64,000 nt of DNA from assembly GCF_004078635.1 (NCBI RefSeq), contig NZ_RZNB01000002.1, positions 248,001 through 312,000 on the forward strand. The letters run 5' to 3'. Every line of letters starts with the position of its first letter. The first letter of the stretch is position 1. Positions 8,529 to 17,506 of the stretch are shown here, in pieces. The stretch is from Labedella phragmitis. Its GTDB lineage: Bacteria; Actinomycetota; Actinomycetes; Actinomycetales; Microbacteriaceae. The position numbers and the translations under genes were made by a program. The notes under the pieces are model-generated. The model saw nothing but the letters and a program-made list of their open reading frames with translations, had not been told where the DNA came from and made no database searches.

Positions 8529-9341
8529 TCAGACCGCGACGGCCGCGCGGATCGCCGGGTGGTGCTGGTAGTCCTCCACGACGAGGTCCTCGAAGGTGTA
8601 CTCGGAGATGTCGGCGTGCTCACCCGTGATGTGCAGACGCGGAGCCGGGAACGGCGTGCGGGAGAGCTGCTCCTCGACCTGCTCGACGTGGTTGTCGTAG
8701 ATGTGGCAGTCGCCGCCCGTCCAGATGAAGTCGCCGACTTCGAGCCCCGTCTGTGCCGCGACGAGGTGCGTCAGCAGGGCGTAACTCGCGATGTTGAACG
8801 GCACTCCGAGGAACATGTCGGCGCTGCGCTGGTAGAGCTGGCAGGACAGCTTGCCGTCCGCGACGTAGAACTGGAACAGGGCGTGGCACGGGGCGAGCGC
8901 CATGTTCGGGATGTCGGCGACGTTCCAGGCGGAGACGACGAGCCGGCGGGAGTCCGGGTCGCGCCGGATGGTGTCGATGATCTGCTGGAGCTGGTCGATG
9001 TGCTGGCCGTCCGGCGCGGGCCAGGACCTCCACTGCACGCCGTAGACGGGTCCGAGATCGCCGTTCGCGTCCGCCCACTCGTCCCAGATGGTGACGCCGT
9101 GGTCCGTGAGCCACCGGATGTTGCCGTCGCCGCGCAGGAACCACAGAAGCTCGTAGGCGATGGAGCGGAAGTGCACACGCTTCGTCGTGATGAGGGGGAA
9201 GCCCTCCGACAGGTCGAAGCGGATCTGGCGTCCGAACACGCTTCGCGTGCCGGTGCCCGTGCGGTCCGACTTCGGCGTCCCGTTCTCGAGCACATCCCGG
9301 AGGAGGTCTTCGTACGGCGTGGCGATCGGCGTCTCGTTCAT
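8529..9341 (-). CDS. thyA: Thymidylate synthase
   Basis: Methylates dUMP to dTMP using methylene-tetrahydrofolate. The product has 270 residues. The catalytic cysteine is in [12 protein letters not shown], the phosphate-binding arginines in [15 protein letters not shown], and the C-terminal PFPAPRLHI...[13 protein letters not shown] is canonical. The track from an upstream Met would add 36 unsupported residues. Instead TAGCAT followed by CGTGGGG points to the ATG at 9339-9341 as a leaderless start. The gene leads the thyA-folA pair. Confidence 0.98.
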   Translation of the reverse strand: MNETPIATPYEDLLRDVLENGTPKSDRTGTGTRSVFGRQIRFDLSEGFPLITTKRVHFRSIAYELLWFLRGDGNIRWLTDHGVTIWDEWADANGDLGPVYGVQWRSWPAPDGQHIDQLQQIIDTIRRDPDSRRLVVSAWNVADIPNMALAPCHALFQFYVADGKLSCQLYQRSADMFLGVPFNIASYALLTHLVAAQTGLEVGDFIWTGGDCHIYDNHVEQVEEQLSRTPFPAPRLHITGEHADISEYTFEDLVVEDYQHHPAIRAAVAV

Positions 9342-9348
9342 CCCCACG

Positions 9349-9354
9349 ATGCTA
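9349..9354 (-). promoter_or_regulatory. -10 element TAGCAT for leaderless thyA
   Basis: Minus strand: TAGCAT, seven bases, then the thyA ATG. The spacing matches leaderless initiation. No -35 was identified with confidence. Confidence 0.55.
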
Positions 9355-9453
9355 CGCCGCCGGGCGTCCGAACGGTGCGGCGCCACTCCCATGTGCGAGT
9401 GCGGCCGTCCCGAGACCCTGGAACCGGCCGCTCCCGCGGATCGGGGCATCCCG

Positions 9454-9459
9454 TAGGGT
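9454..9459 (+). promoter_or_regulatory. -10 element TAGGGT setting the Nif3-like start
   Basis: TAGGGT is followed by GATTGTC and then GTG at 9467-9469. Another GTG at 9458 overlaps the -10 box itself and so is unlikely to be transcribed; this makes 9467 the preferred start of the downstream gene. Confidence 0.55.
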
Positions 9460-9466
9460 GATTGTC

Positions 9467-10285
9467 GTGCCGTACGCCCTCGCCGAAGTCCTCGAGACCA
9501 CCGAACGTCTGTGGCCGGCCGCAGGCGCTTCCTCGTGGGACGCGACGGGCCTCGTCTGCGGTCACCCCGACGACGAGATCTCCCGCGTGTCGTTCGTTGT
9601 GGACGTCGTCGCCGACACCGTCGACGAGGCCGTCGCCGAGAAGAGCGACCTCCTCATCGCGCACCACCCGCTCCTCCTCCGTGGTGTCACATCACTAGCG
9701 GGCGACACCGTCAAGGGAGCACTCGTCTCGAGGCTCCTCCGCGCGGGTTGCGCGCTGGTCTCGGCGCACACGAATGCCGACGTCGTGACGGACGGCACCT
9801 CCGGCGTGCTCGCCTCGCTCCTCGGACTGTCCGACGTGCGCCCCATCGAGCCCGACGCCTCGGGAGCCCACGGCATCGGACGCGTCGGGCGGCTCGCGCA
9901 TCCGACCACACTGGGAGCGCTCGCCGCGGCCCTCGCGCAGCTGCTTCCCGCCACGGCCGGGGGAGTCCGGGCGGCGGGCGCGTACGAGACCTCCGTTTCG
10001 GAGATCGCCTTGTGCGCCGGTGCCGGCGACTCCCTGCTCGAGCACCCTGCGGTCCTCGCCGCGGACGTCTACATCACGAGCGACCTGCGACACCACCCCG
10101 CGTCCGACGCGAGCCAGCGTGCCGCTCTCGGCACCGGCCCCGTCCTCCTCGACACCTCCCACTGGGCGAGCGAGTGGCTGTGGTTGGAGACCGCCGCCGA
10201 CCAGCTCCGCCACGAACTCCCCGACCTCGACGTGCGCGTGAGCGACCTCCGCACCGACCCGTGGGACTTCGTCGTCACGCAATGA
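9467..10285 (+). CDS. Nif3-like dinuclear metal centre protein (NGG1p-interacting factor 3 family)
   Basis: A 272-residue member of the Nif3/YbgI family, hexameric proteins with a two-metal site whose cellular role is not settled; GTP cyclohydrolase-like activity has been suggested for some. Metal-binding residues are visible in [20 protein letters not shown] and the C-terminal [12 protein letters not shown]. The GTG at 9467 is preferred to 9458 because of the leaderless promoter geometry. It is followed after 30 bases by the zinc-ribbon coiled-coil gene, an arrangement often seen in actinobacteria, and probably forms a two-gene operon leading to rnpB. Confidence 0.93.
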   Translation: MPYALAEVLETTERLWPAAGASSWDATGLVCGHPDDEISRVSFVVDVVADTVDEAVAEKSDLLIAHHPLLLRGVTSLAGDTVKGALVSRLLRAGCALVSAHTNADVVTDGTSGVLASLLGLSDVRPIEPDASGAHGIGRVGRLAHPTTLGALAAALAQLLPATAGGVRAAGAYETSVSEIALCAGAGDSLLEHPAVLAADVYITSDLRHHPASDASQRAALGTGPVLLDTSHWASEWLWLETAADQLRHELPDLDVRVSDLRTDPWDFVVTQ

Positions 10286-10315
10286 CCTCCTCTCGAACAC
10301 CGAAGTGAGAAACCG

Positions 10316-11050
10316 ATGAAAGCCACCGCAGCAGCCCAACGCTCGCTCCTCGACCTCCAGACCGTCGACACGAACGTCACCCGGGTCGCCCATCGCCTCA
10401 GCCACCTGCCGGAGAACGCGGCGATCGCCGCCGTCGTCGCGGAGCGCGACGCGCTCCGCGGCCGCCTCGCGACCGAACTCGGCGTCGTCGAGGACGCGCG
10501 GACGGAGCTCTCGCGCATCGAGTCCGACGCGACCGTCGTCGACACCCGTATCGCTCGCGACACGGATCGTCTCTCCGGATCCGTGTCGGCGAAGGACGCG
10601 ACGGCCCTCGAATCGGAGCTCGTCTCGCTGCGGCGGCGCAAGGAGAATCTCGAGGACGCGGAGCTCGAGGTCATGGAGCGTCTCGAAGCGGCCGAAGCCG
10701 CTTACGGGGAGACCGCGACGTCCGACGCCGCCCTGCGCGACCGCATCGCGGAGCTCGAGGCGGCGCGCGACGAGAGCCGCGCGGGACTCGAGCGGGAGCT
10801 CGATGCGCTGAAAGCCTCCCGCGAGAGCGTGATCGCCACGATCGAGGAGTCGCTCCTCTCCGTCTACGAGCGCTCCCGATCCCGGAGCGGATTCGGCGCC
10901 GCACTCTTCCGTGCGGGCACGTGCGGCGCGTGCACCATGACGCTCACGGGGAACGACTTCGCCGCGGTGCGAGCCGCAGCGGCTGACGAGGTCGTCCTCT
11001 GCCCCGAGTGCGGTGCCGTACTCGTGCGCACCGAGGAGTCCGGACTCTGA
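10316..11050 (+). CDS. Zinc-ribbon coiled-coil protein (C4-type, CT398/DUF164-like)
   Basis: A 244-residue protein. Residues about 1-185 are almost entirely heptad-like helix, rich in Glu/Arg/Ala/Leu and without Gly or Pro, predicting a long antiparallel coiled coil. The C-terminus holds a zinc ribbon of two CxxC pairs (CGAC and CPEC). This matches the C4-type zinc-ribbon family that usually follows nif3 in actinobacteria; a nucleic-acid or RNase-associated role has been proposed but is not established. Composition is normal for the region. Confidence 0.9.
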   Translation: MKATAAAQRSLLDLQTVDTNVTRVAHRLSHLPENAAIAAVVAERDALRGRLATELGVVEDARTELSRIESDATVVDTRIARDTDRLSGSVSAKDATALESELVSLRRRKENLEDAELEVMERLEAAEAAYGETATSDAALRDRIAELEAARDESRAGLERELDALKASRESVIATIEESLLSVYERSRSRSGFGAALFRAGTCGACTMTLTGNDFAAVRAAAADEVVLCPECGAVLVRTEESGL

Positions 11051-11085
11051 GAGGCTCGCGCCCGAGGCGCGGACGCGCCACCCGG

Positions 11086-11091
11086 TAGGAT
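11086..11091 (+). promoter_or_regulatory. -10 element TAGGAT of the RNase P RNA gene
   Basis: TAGGAT is followed by seven bases and then the first base of helix P1 at 11099, which is where transcription of a stable RNA should begin. It serves as an internal control for the spacing used to call leaderless genes elsewhere in the window. Confidence 0.65.
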
Positions 11092-11098
11092 CGTCTCT

Positions 11099-11481
11099 GT
11101 GAACGGGTCGGCAAGACGGCCGCGTCGGTCGCACGGGTCCGCCCGTCGTCCGCCGAGGAACGTCCGGGCTCCGCAGAGCAGGGCGGTGGGTAACACCCAC
11201 CCGGGGTAACCCGCGAGACAGTGCAACAGAGAACAGACCGCCACCGGCGTGCGCGTCGGGGGTAAGGGTGAAACGGTGGTGTAAGAGACCACCAGCGGCC
11301 GGGGTGACCCGGCCGGCTCGGTAAACCTCGCCCGGAGCAAGGTCAGACAGGGGACCATGGGGCTGCTCGTCCCGTCCTCGGGTAGACCGCTAGAGGGTTG
11401 CGGTGACGCAATCCCGAGAGAGATGGCCGTCAGCGGCATTCATGCCGCGACAGAACCCGGCGTATCAGCCGGCCCGTTCAC
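11099..11481 (+). ncRNA. rnpB: RNase P RNA (bacterial type A)
   Basis: Catalytic RNA that removes tRNA 5' leaders. The ends pair as helix P1: GTGAACGGG at 11099 with CCCGTTCAC ending at 11481. The universal 5' core GAGGAACGTCCGGGCTCC (P4 strand) starts at 11155, and the matching 3' core ACAGAACCCGGCGTAT starts near 11450. Between them lie ACAGTGCAACAGAGAACAGACCGCC and the GGGTAACACCCACCCGGGG hairpin region, both typical of actinobacterial type A RNAs. Length is about 383 nt. Any apparent reading frames through it are spurious. Confidence 0.96.
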
Positions 11482-11532
11482 CTCGACCGCCGGGGTCGGC
11501 CGACGCCCGATCGTCTCGAACGCCGGCCGGGC

Positions 11533-12333
11533 TCAGGCTCCCGTCGTCGACTTCTCGGGAACAGCGGGGTGGCCGCGATCGGCCATCGCCGCGGCTCCCA
11601 GGATCCCCGCCTTGTTGCGGTGGGTCGCCGGGATGATCGGCGTATCGATGTCGATGAGCGGGAGGAAGTGCTCGTGGTGCTTCGAGACACCACCGCCGAC
11701 GATGAACAGGTCCGGCGCCATGAGCCGCTCGAGCCGCTTGTAGAACGTCGTCAGGAGGGCGGCCCACTCCTCCCAGCTGAGATCGTCCCGCTCCTTCGCG
11801 CCGTAGGACGCGACGGTCTCGATGTCCCTGCCGTCGATCTCGAGGTGACCGAGCTCGGCGTTCGGGACGAGCACCCCGTCGAAGAGAAGGGCGGTCCCGA
11901 TCCCGGTTCCGAGCGTCGTCACGAGGGTGACGCCCTCGACGTCCTTCGCCGCGCCGAAACGGGCTTCGGCGAATCCGGCGGCGTCCGCGTCGTTCACGAA
12001 CGTGATGTCGCGTCCGATCGCCTTCTCGAACTTCTTCTCGGCCTCGAGTCCGATCCACTCGTCGGAGACGTTCGCGGCGCTGAGTGTCCGTCCGCGCTTG
12101 ACGATCGCGGGGAAGGCGACGCCGATCGCGATCGACTCGTCATCGGAGGACGGGAGCTGCGAGACGATGTCGGCGACGACGGAGACGATGTCGTCCGGTC
12201 GACCGCCCTCGGGAGTGGCGATCTTGATCCGATCGCTCACGAACACCCCCTTCTCGAGGTCGACCGTCGCGCCCTTGATGCCGGTCCCCCCGATGTCGAT
12301 GCCGATCGCGACCGAGGAAGTGTGCTTCGTCAT
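11533..12333 (-). CDS. ppgK: Polyphosphate glucokinase
   Basis: Phosphorylates glucose with inorganic polyphosphate (and usually ATP), a largely actinobacterial enzyme. The 266-residue ROK-type kinase begins with the phosphate-binding GIDIGGTGIKGATVD. It has the catalytic Asp region FVNDADAAG, the polyphosphate-type TLGTGIGTALLFDGVLVPN, and ELGHLEIDG with no ROK zinc cysteines, as expected for PpgK. A long upstream reading overlaps the neighbouring genes and was rejected. The ATG at 12331-12333 lies seven bases after TACGCT. The gene ends near the 3' end of rnpB, with which it is convergent. Confidence 0.96.
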   Translation of the reverse strand: MTKHTSSVAIGIDIGGTGIKGATVDLEKGVFVSDRIKIATPEGGRPDDIVSVVADIVSQLPSSDDESIAIGVAFPAIVKRGRTLSAANVSDEWIGLEAEKKFEKAIGRDITFVNDADAAGFAEARFGAAKDVEGVTLVTTLGTGIGTALLFDGVLVPNAELGHLEIDGRDIETVASYGAKERDDLSWEEWAALLTTFYKRLERLMAPDLFIVGGGVSKHHEHFLPLIDIDTPIIPATHRNKAGILGAAAMADRGHPAVPEKSTTGA

Positions 12334-12340
12334 GTCTCCC

Positions 12341-12346
12341 AGCGTA
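12341..12346 (-). promoter_or_regulatory. -10 element TACGCT for leaderless ppgK
   Basis: Minus strand: TACGCT, the seven bases GGGAGAC, then the ppgK ATG. The GGGAG could also act as a weak ribosome-binding site, so leaderless status is less certain here than at the other sites. Confidence 0.45.
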
Positions 12347-12409
12347 GCGAGGCCGGGTCGGGCCCCGCGCGCGGCGCTAGGATCATGGCAACGCGACGAA
12401 GGAGCCGAG

Positions 12410-12598
12410 ATGTCGACCGACGACGACAAGAAGTACTGGTACAACCTCCGCACCGGGGCGGTCGAGCACGGTTTCCTGTCGCCCTCCGTGGATCGAGCGG
12501 GCCCGTTCGACACCGAGCAGGAGGCCGCCGCGGCTCCCCAGAAGCTGCGCGAGAACAGCCGCCGTTGGGCCGAGGAAGAGGCCGCGGAGGACGCGTGA
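12410..12598 (+). CDS. Small SPOR-like protein (62 aa)
   Basis: A short cytoplasmic protein starting MSTDDDKKYWYNLRTGAVEHG. The pattern KYWYNLRTGxVE followed by RAGPFDTEQEAAAAPQ resembles the short actinobacterial proteins annotated as SPOR-domain-like; the function is unknown. It has no signal peptide or membrane segment, so peptidoglycan binding as in true SPOR domains is doubtful. GGAG at 12401 precedes the ATG. A TAGGAT at 12381 may be its -10. It lies between ppgK (divergent) and glnA2 (same strand). Confidence 0.8.
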   Translation: MSTDDDKKYWYNLRTGAVEHGFLSPSVDRAGPFDTEQEAAAAPQKLRENSRRWAEEEAAEDA

Positions 12599-12638
12599 CG
12601 CGCCTGCCGTCCACCGCTCACGTACAGCGCCGAGACGG

Positions 12639-12644
12639 TAGCCT
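12639..12644 (+). promoter_or_regulatory. Candidate -10 element TAGCCT for glnA2-glnE
   Basis: TAGCCT fits TANNNT and would start transcription near 12652, giving a leader of about 25 nt that contains the GAGGAG ribosome-binding site. No GlnR-type sites were found in this intergenic region, in contrast to glnA1. Confidence 0.4.
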
Positions 12645-12676
12645 GGGATTCGCCCGGCCGACTGAAAGAGGAGTGG

Positions 12677-14032
12677 ATGGACAAGCAGCGTGACTTCGTG
12701 CTTCGGACGATCGAGGAGCGCGGTGTCAAGTTCGTCAGGCTGTGGTTCACGGACGTCGTCGGCACGCTGAAGTCGGTCGCGATCGCGCCGGCGGAGGTCG
12801 AAGGTGCGTTCGCCGAGGGCCTCGGTTTCGACGGTTCGGCGATCGAGGGGCTGTCCCGCTCGTACGAGTCCGACCTCCTCGCGCTTCCCGACCCGTCGAC
12901 GTTCCAGATCCTGCCGTGGCGCGGTGAGATCGACCCGACCGCTCGCATGTTCTGCGACATCACGACGCCCGACGGCCAGCCGGCGGTCGCCGATCCGCGC
13001 AACGTGCTCAAGCGCACGCTCGCGAAGGCGGCCGAGGCCGGCTTCACCTTCTACACCCACCCCGAGATCGAGTTCTACCTCCTGAAGTCGGCGCAGTACG
13101 GCTCGGACGGCCCGGTGCCCGTCGACAACGCCGGCTACTTCGACAACGTGCCCGGCGGCACGGCTCACGACTTCCGGCGCCGCTCGGTGCGCATGCTCGA
13201 GGACCTCGGCATCTCCGTGGAGTTCAGCCACCATGAGGCCGGTCCCGGTCAGAACGAGATCGACCTCCGCTACGCCGACGCCCTGACGACCGCCGACAAC
13301 ATCATGACGTTCCGCACCGTCATCAAGGAGGTGGCGATCGAACAGGGCGTGCACGCCACGTTCATGCCGAAGCCTCTGGCGCAGAAGCCCGGCAGCGGCA
13401 TGCACACCCACATGTCGCTCTTCGAGGGCGACTCGAACGCGTTCTACGAGGCGGGGGCGCAGTACCAGCTCTCGAAGATCGGGCGGCAGTTCATCGCGGG
13501 CCTGCTCACGCACGCTCCCGAGATCACCGCCGTGACGAACCAGTTCGTCAACTCCTACAAGCGACTCTGGGGCGGCGTCGGCACCGGCATGGTCTCGGAA
13601 GCACCGAGCTTCGTCTCCTGGGGCCACAACAACCGCTCGGCGCTCGTGCGCGTTCCGCTCTACAAGCCCAACAAGGGCCAGTCCGCTCGGGTCGAGTATC
13701 GGGCGATCGACTCGGCGGCCAACCCGTACCTCGCGTTCTCGCTCATGCTCGCCGCGGGCCTCAAGGGCATCGAGGAGGGCTACGAGCTTCCCCCGGAGGC
13801 CGAGGACAACGTCTGGAGCCTCACCGACACGGAGCGCCGCGCTCTCGGCTACGACAGCCTTCCGGCGAGCCTCGATCGAGCCACGAGCCTCATGGAGCGC
13901 TCGGAGCTCGTCGCGGAAACGCTCGGCGAGCAGGTGTTCAACTACGTGCTGCTCAACAAGCGTCAGGAGTGGCAGCAGTACCGCGCTCAGGTGACGCCGT
14001 TCGAGCTCGAGACGAACCTCCAGATCCTCTGA
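12677..14032 (+). CDS. glnA2: Glutamine synthetase GlnA2 (GSI-alpha type)
   Basis: ATP-dependent synthesis of glutamine from glutamate and ammonia. The 451-residue length, the opening RGVKFVRLWFTDVVGTLKSV, the ATP-binding KPGSGMHTHMSL and RVEYRAIDSAANPYLAFS identify the GSI-alpha subgroup, which lacks the 25-residue insertion and the adenylylation site of GSI-beta. At the position of the adenylylated Tyr of GlnA1 this protein has Trp380 (EDNVWSLT). It lies four bases upstream of glnE and clearly forms an operon with it, although GlnE's expected target is GlnA1. Confidence 0.95.
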   Translation: MDKQRDFVLRTIEERGVKFVRLWFTDVVGTLKSVAIAPAEVEGAFAEGLGFDGSAIEGLSRSYESDLLALPDPSTFQILPWRGEIDPTARMFCDITTPDGQPAVADPRNVLKRTLAKAAEAGFTFYTHPEIEFYLLKSAQYGSDGPVPVDNAGYFDNVPGGTAHDFRRRSVRMLEDLGISVEFSHHEAGPGQNEIDLRYADALTTADNIMTFRTVIKEVAIEQGVHATFMPKPLAQKPGSGMHTHMSLFEGDSNAFYEAGAQYQLSKIGRQFIAGLLTHAPEITAVTNQFVNSYKRLWGGVGTGMVSEAPSFVSWGHNNRSALVRVPLYKPNKGQSARVEYRAIDSAANPYLAFSLMLAAGLKGIEEGYELPPEAEDNVWSLTDTERRALGYDSLPASLDRATSLMERSELVAETLGEQVFNYVLLNKRQEWQQYRAQVTPFELETNLQIL

Positions 14033-14036
14033 GCCG

Positions 14037-17030
14037 ATGAGACGCGAGTTGGCGACCCTCAGCGGGCTCGCCAGGGTCGGATTCATGTCGCTCTCGGAGG
14101 CGCGAACGCGGCTCGACGAACTCGACGCGCTCTCGGTCGTCGGCGACGTCGAGATCGTCGGCGACTTCACCGACGTCGCGGACCCCGACGCCGCACTGAA
14201 CGCTCTCCTCGCCCTCGCGCGGAGTCACCCGGACGAGGTCAGGCAGGCGTGCGTCCCCGCCTCCTCACGGCGCACGATGCTCGCGGTCCTCGGGGCGTCG
14301 AGCGGCCTCGCGGAGTTCCTCGAGCGCCATCCGGACTGCCTCGAGGTCTTCGACACGCCGCTCACGGCCCTGCCGTCGGTGGAGGCGCTGCGGTCGTCGC
14401 TGCTCTCGTCGGTGGAAGCGACGGACGGCACGTCCGCGGAGGGGACCGAGGCGGAATGGACGGCGCTCCGGGTCTGCTACCGGCGGTGGCTCACCGCGAT
14501 CGCGGCATTCGATCTCACCTCCCGCTCTCCCGTCGACGTCGTCGCACGGGTCTCGGAGTGCCTCGCCGATCTCGCCGCCGCCGCGCTCGACGCCTCCCTC
14601 GCCGTCGCGCGCCGCATGGTGTCCTCGGACGTCGCCGGTCCCGGTCGCTTCCCGCCGCACGAGGTCGCCGCCACGCGGTTCGCGATCATCGGGATGGGGA
14701 AGGCCGGCGCGTCCGAGCTCAACTACGTGAGCGACGTCGACGTCATCTTCGTGACCGAGCCGGACGGTGACGTCTCCTCGGCGCGCGCCGTCGACATCTC
14801 CACGCGACTCGCGATGCTCACGATGAGGGGTATCGCGGAGCACGGCGTGGAGCCGCCGCTGTGGGAGGTGGACGCCAACCTCCGGCCCGAGGGGAAGGCG
14901 GGTGCGCTCGTCCGCACCCTCGAATCCCACCTCGCCTACTACGACCGATGGGCGAAGAGCTGGGAGTTCCAGGCCCTTCTCAAGGCGCGGTCCTTCGCGG
15001 GCGACCGGGAACTCGGCGACCGCTACGTGGCCGCGGTCGCGCCGCGCGTGTGGTCGAGTTCGTCGCGCGAGGGCTTCGTCGAGAGCGTCCAGCGCATGCG
15101 CGAGCGGGTGACCGAGCACATCCCCACGGAGGACGTCCACCACCAGCTCAAGCTGGGCCCCGGCGGCCTGCGCGACATCGAGTTCACCGTGCAGCTGCTC
15201 CAGCTCGTGCACGGCTCCACGGACGACGCCGTCCACCAGCGCGGGACGCTCGCGGCGCTCGATGCCCTCGCCGGCCGCGGGTACATCGGCCGGGCCGAGG
15301 CCGCGGACTTCGCCGCCGACTACCGGCTGCTGCGCGTCCTCGAGCACCGACTGCAGTTGACCAGACTGCGGCGAACGCACCTCATGCCACGCGACGAGGA
15401 TGCGCTCCGCGCGCTCGCGCGCGGCTCCCGGCTCGCGGCCACGGCGTCGCAGCTCGTCGAGACCTGGGAGCGCACGAAGCACAGCGTCCGGACGTTGCAC
15501 GAGCGGCTGTTCTACCGCCCCCTGCTGAGCGCCGTCGCCGCGCTCCCTGACGACGAGTTCGTTCTGACGCCCGACCAGGCGGCCGCACGCCTCGCAGCCA
15601 TCGGCTTCCGCGATCCCGCCGGCGCCTTCTCGCACATCGCCGCGCTCACCTCGGGAGTGTCCCGCTCCGCGACCATCCAACGCCTCCTCCTGCCGGTGAT
15701 GCTCCGCTGGTTCGCCGAGGGCGCGGATCCCGACTACGGGTTGCTGACCTTCCGCCGTGTGAGCGAGTCGCTGGGGGAGACGCACTGGTTCCTGCGGATG
15801 CTGCGGGACTCCTCCGGCGCGGCCGAGAGGCTCACGCGCGTCTTGTCGGGTTCCCGTTACATCGGTGAACTCATGGACCGGTTTCCGGAGGCGGCCGCGT
15901 GGCTCGCCGACGACGACGAGTTGCGCGCGAAGCCGCGTGCCACCCTCGACGAGGAGATGCACGCGATCCTCTCGCGGCACGAGGACCTCGAACGGGCGGC
16001 GGCCTCGATTCGTCGGGTCCGCCGACGCGAGATCCTCCGGCTCGCGATGTCCTCGGTCCTCGGCGTCAACTCGCTGCGCGACATATCGGACGCCCTGTCG
16101 GACGTCACGACCGCGACCCTCACGGGCATGGTCGGGGCGCTGCGGGACGCCGCCGTCGACGACCCGCCCTTCGAGTTCGCGGTCATCGGTATGGGACGGT
16201 ACGGCGGCAGCGAGCTCGGTTTCGGCTCGGACACCGACGTCATCTACGTCTACCGGGCGACGGGGGCGCGGGCGGACGAGGTTCCCCGAGCCGCCACCCG
16301 GATCGTGCACGAGCTCACTCGGCTGACCGACGATCCCCGGTTGCCGCTCGATCTCGACATCGGTCTCCGGCCCGAGGGGAAGAACGGCCCGGTCACGCGA
16401 TCTCTCGACTCGTATCGCGCATACTACGAGCGCTGGTCGCTCACGTGGGAGGCGCAAGCGCTGCTCCGCGCGCGCCCCGTGGTCGGGGACCCCGCCCTCC
16501 TCGACGACTTCGCGCGACTCGCCGACTCCGTCCGCTACCGGGACGACGTGAGCGAGGCCGACGTCCGCGAGGTCAAGCGCATCAAGGCGCGCGTCGAGAG
16601 CGAACGCCTCCCGAAGGGGGCGGATCCCGCCCGACACGTCAAACTGGGGCGCGGCTCGCTGAGCGACGTCGAGTGGCTCGTGCAGCTGCTTCAGCTCGAG
16701 CACGCCGCGACCATTCCCCGTCTTCGCACGACGTCGACGCGCGAGGCGCTCGAGGTCGCCCGTCAGGAGGGTCTCGTGAGTGATGAGGACGCGCAGACGC
16801 TCGATGCGGCCTGGGTGTTCGCGTCCCGCGTCCGATCGGCGATGACGCTGTGGCTCAACAAGACGATCGACGTGCTTCCGTCCGATCGTCGCCAGCTCGA
16901 CGGCATCGCGCGCATCCTCGACTACGCACCCGGCTCGGCGAGCGAGCTCGAGGAGGACTATCTCGCCGTCACACGCCGAGCGCGCGCCGTCTTCGAGCGC
17001 CTCTTCTACGGCATTCCCGAGGCCGACTGA
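14037..17030 (+). CDS. glnE: Bifunctional glutamine synthetase adenylyl-transferase/adenylyl-removing enzyme
   Basis: Adds AMP to and removes it from a tyrosine of glutamine synthetase to tune activity to nitrogen status. The 997-residue protein shows the internal duplication of the family. The N-terminal nucleotidyltransferase (deadenylylase) half has GMGKAGASELNYVSDVDVIF near residue 220, and the C-terminal adenylylase half has GMGRYGGSELGFGSDTDVIY near residue 720. Each is followed by a helical GlnD-PII-uridylyltransferase-like segment. The DxD metal residues are intact in both. The start lies four bases after the glnA2 stop, so the genes are co-transcribed. Confidence 0.97.
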   Translation: MRRELATLSGLARVGFMSLSEARTRLDELDALSVVGDVEIVGDFTDVADPDAALNALLALARSHPDEVRQACVPASSRRTMLAVLGASSGLAEFLERHPDCLEVFDTPLTALPSVEALRSSLLSSVEATDGTSAEGTEAEWTALRVCYRRWLTAIAAFDLTSRSPVDVVARVSECLADLAAAALDASLAVARRMVSSDVAGPGRFPPHEVAATRFAIIGMGKAGASELNYVSDVDVIFVTEPDGDVSSARAVDISTRLAMLTMRGIAEHGVEPPLWEVDANLRPEGKAGALVRTLESHLAYYDRWAKSWEFQALLKARSFAGDRELGDRYVAAVAPRVWSSSSREGFVESVQRMRERVTEHIPTEDVHHQLKLGPGGLRDIEFTVQLLQLVHGSTDDAVHQRGTLAALDALAGRGYIGRAEAADFAADYRLLRVLEHRLQLTRLRRTHLMPRDEDALRALARGSRLAATASQLVETWERTKHSVRTLHERLFYRPLLSAVAALPDDEFVLTPDQAAARLAAIGFRDPAGAFSHIAALTSGVSRSATIQRLLLPVMLRWFAEGADPDYGLLTFRRVSESLGETHWFLRMLRDSSGAAERLTRVLSGSRYIGELMDRFPEAAAWLADDDELRAKPRATLDEEMHAILSRHEDLERAAASIRRVRRREILRLAMSSVLGVNSLRDISDALSDVTTATLTGMVGALRDAAVDDPPFEFAVIGMGRYGGSELGFGSDTDVIYVYRATGARADEVPRAATRIVHELTRLTDDPRLPLDLDIGLRPEGKNGPVTRSLDSYRAYYERWSLTWEAQALLRARPVVGDPALLDDFARLADSVRYRDDVSEADVREVKRIKARVESERLPKGADPARHVKLGRGSLSDVEWLVQLLQLEHAATIPRLRTTSTREALEVARQEGLVSDEDAQTLDAAWVFASRVRSAMTLWLNKTIDVLPSDRRQLDGIARILDYAPGSASELEEDYLAVTRRARAVFERLFYGIPEAD

Positions 17031-17506
17031 CCGCGAGGACGCGCCGCGCGCGTTTCGGGCAGGTTAAGCGTTCGTTCCGGCGTCGTGAATTTCCACCGGA
17101 AGCCGTCCGCTCCTCTGGACCAGCCATAAGCCGGTCGCGACCCCCGATCCGGTAGTGAGATGCTTCATTTCCCTGATCAGCCCTCGGATTCCCTCAGGCT
17201 TACCGGTGACGTGCCTCCGTTTGCGGATCCGGACTGTGACCGGGATATTTGCCTCGGGGATCGAGTCGGAAGCGCTGACAGGCCTCGGATCTGGCGTCGT
17301 TCGAACCTGCGCGCGGCCGTCTCAAGCTCCGTCCCCCGGGGAAGTCGGCGCTCCACCGGTCGCCCGCCGACGCGACGGTATGTCCCCCATTCGGCCGGGT
17401 TGTGACGCCCGAAAGAGGGGTGTTAGACATCACTCACCCGAGTCCCCCTCCCCAACGTCGTGGATCCGTTCTCTCTCCACCGTCTGTGGTTTTCGAGGAG
17501 TCGTTC
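17031..17506 (+). promoter_or_regulatory. Long intergenic region upstream of the exopolysaccharide genes
   Basis: A 476-bp gap with no credible gene. From about 17080 to 17260 it is visibly richer in A/T than its surroundings. A possible promoter is TTGCGG (17221-17226), 17 bases, GATATT (17244-17249), which would give a long leader of about 250 nt. A second weak candidate is TTGTGA near 17399 with TTAGAC 17 bases later. No known riboswitch could be recognised. The ribosome-binding site GAGGAG of the next gene is at 17495-17500. The length suggests regulated expression. Confidence 0.4.

Noticed and set aside
11533-13047. A 504-residue version of PpgK.
   Set aside because: The extra N-terminal part runs through the SPOR-like gene and into glnA2 and has no glucokinase similarity; the conserved protein starts at 12333.
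12677-14032. Tyr369 of GlnA2 in EGYELPPEAED looks like the adenylylation motif LYELPPEE of GlnA1.
   Set aside because: When the flanking GI.. and LPASL segments are aligned, the modified Tyr of GlnA1 falls on Trp380 of GlnA2 (EDNVW). The resemblance is a coincidence of shifted sequence.
17160-17405. An 81-codon frame in the region before the polysaccharide synthase.
   Set aside because: Composition is not protein-like, there is no ribosome-binding site and no recognisable sequence.
17031-17506. A cyclic-di-GMP or similar riboswitch before the synthase.
   Set aside because: None of the conserved core sequences I know could be found; a covariance search would be needed to exclude unusual forms.
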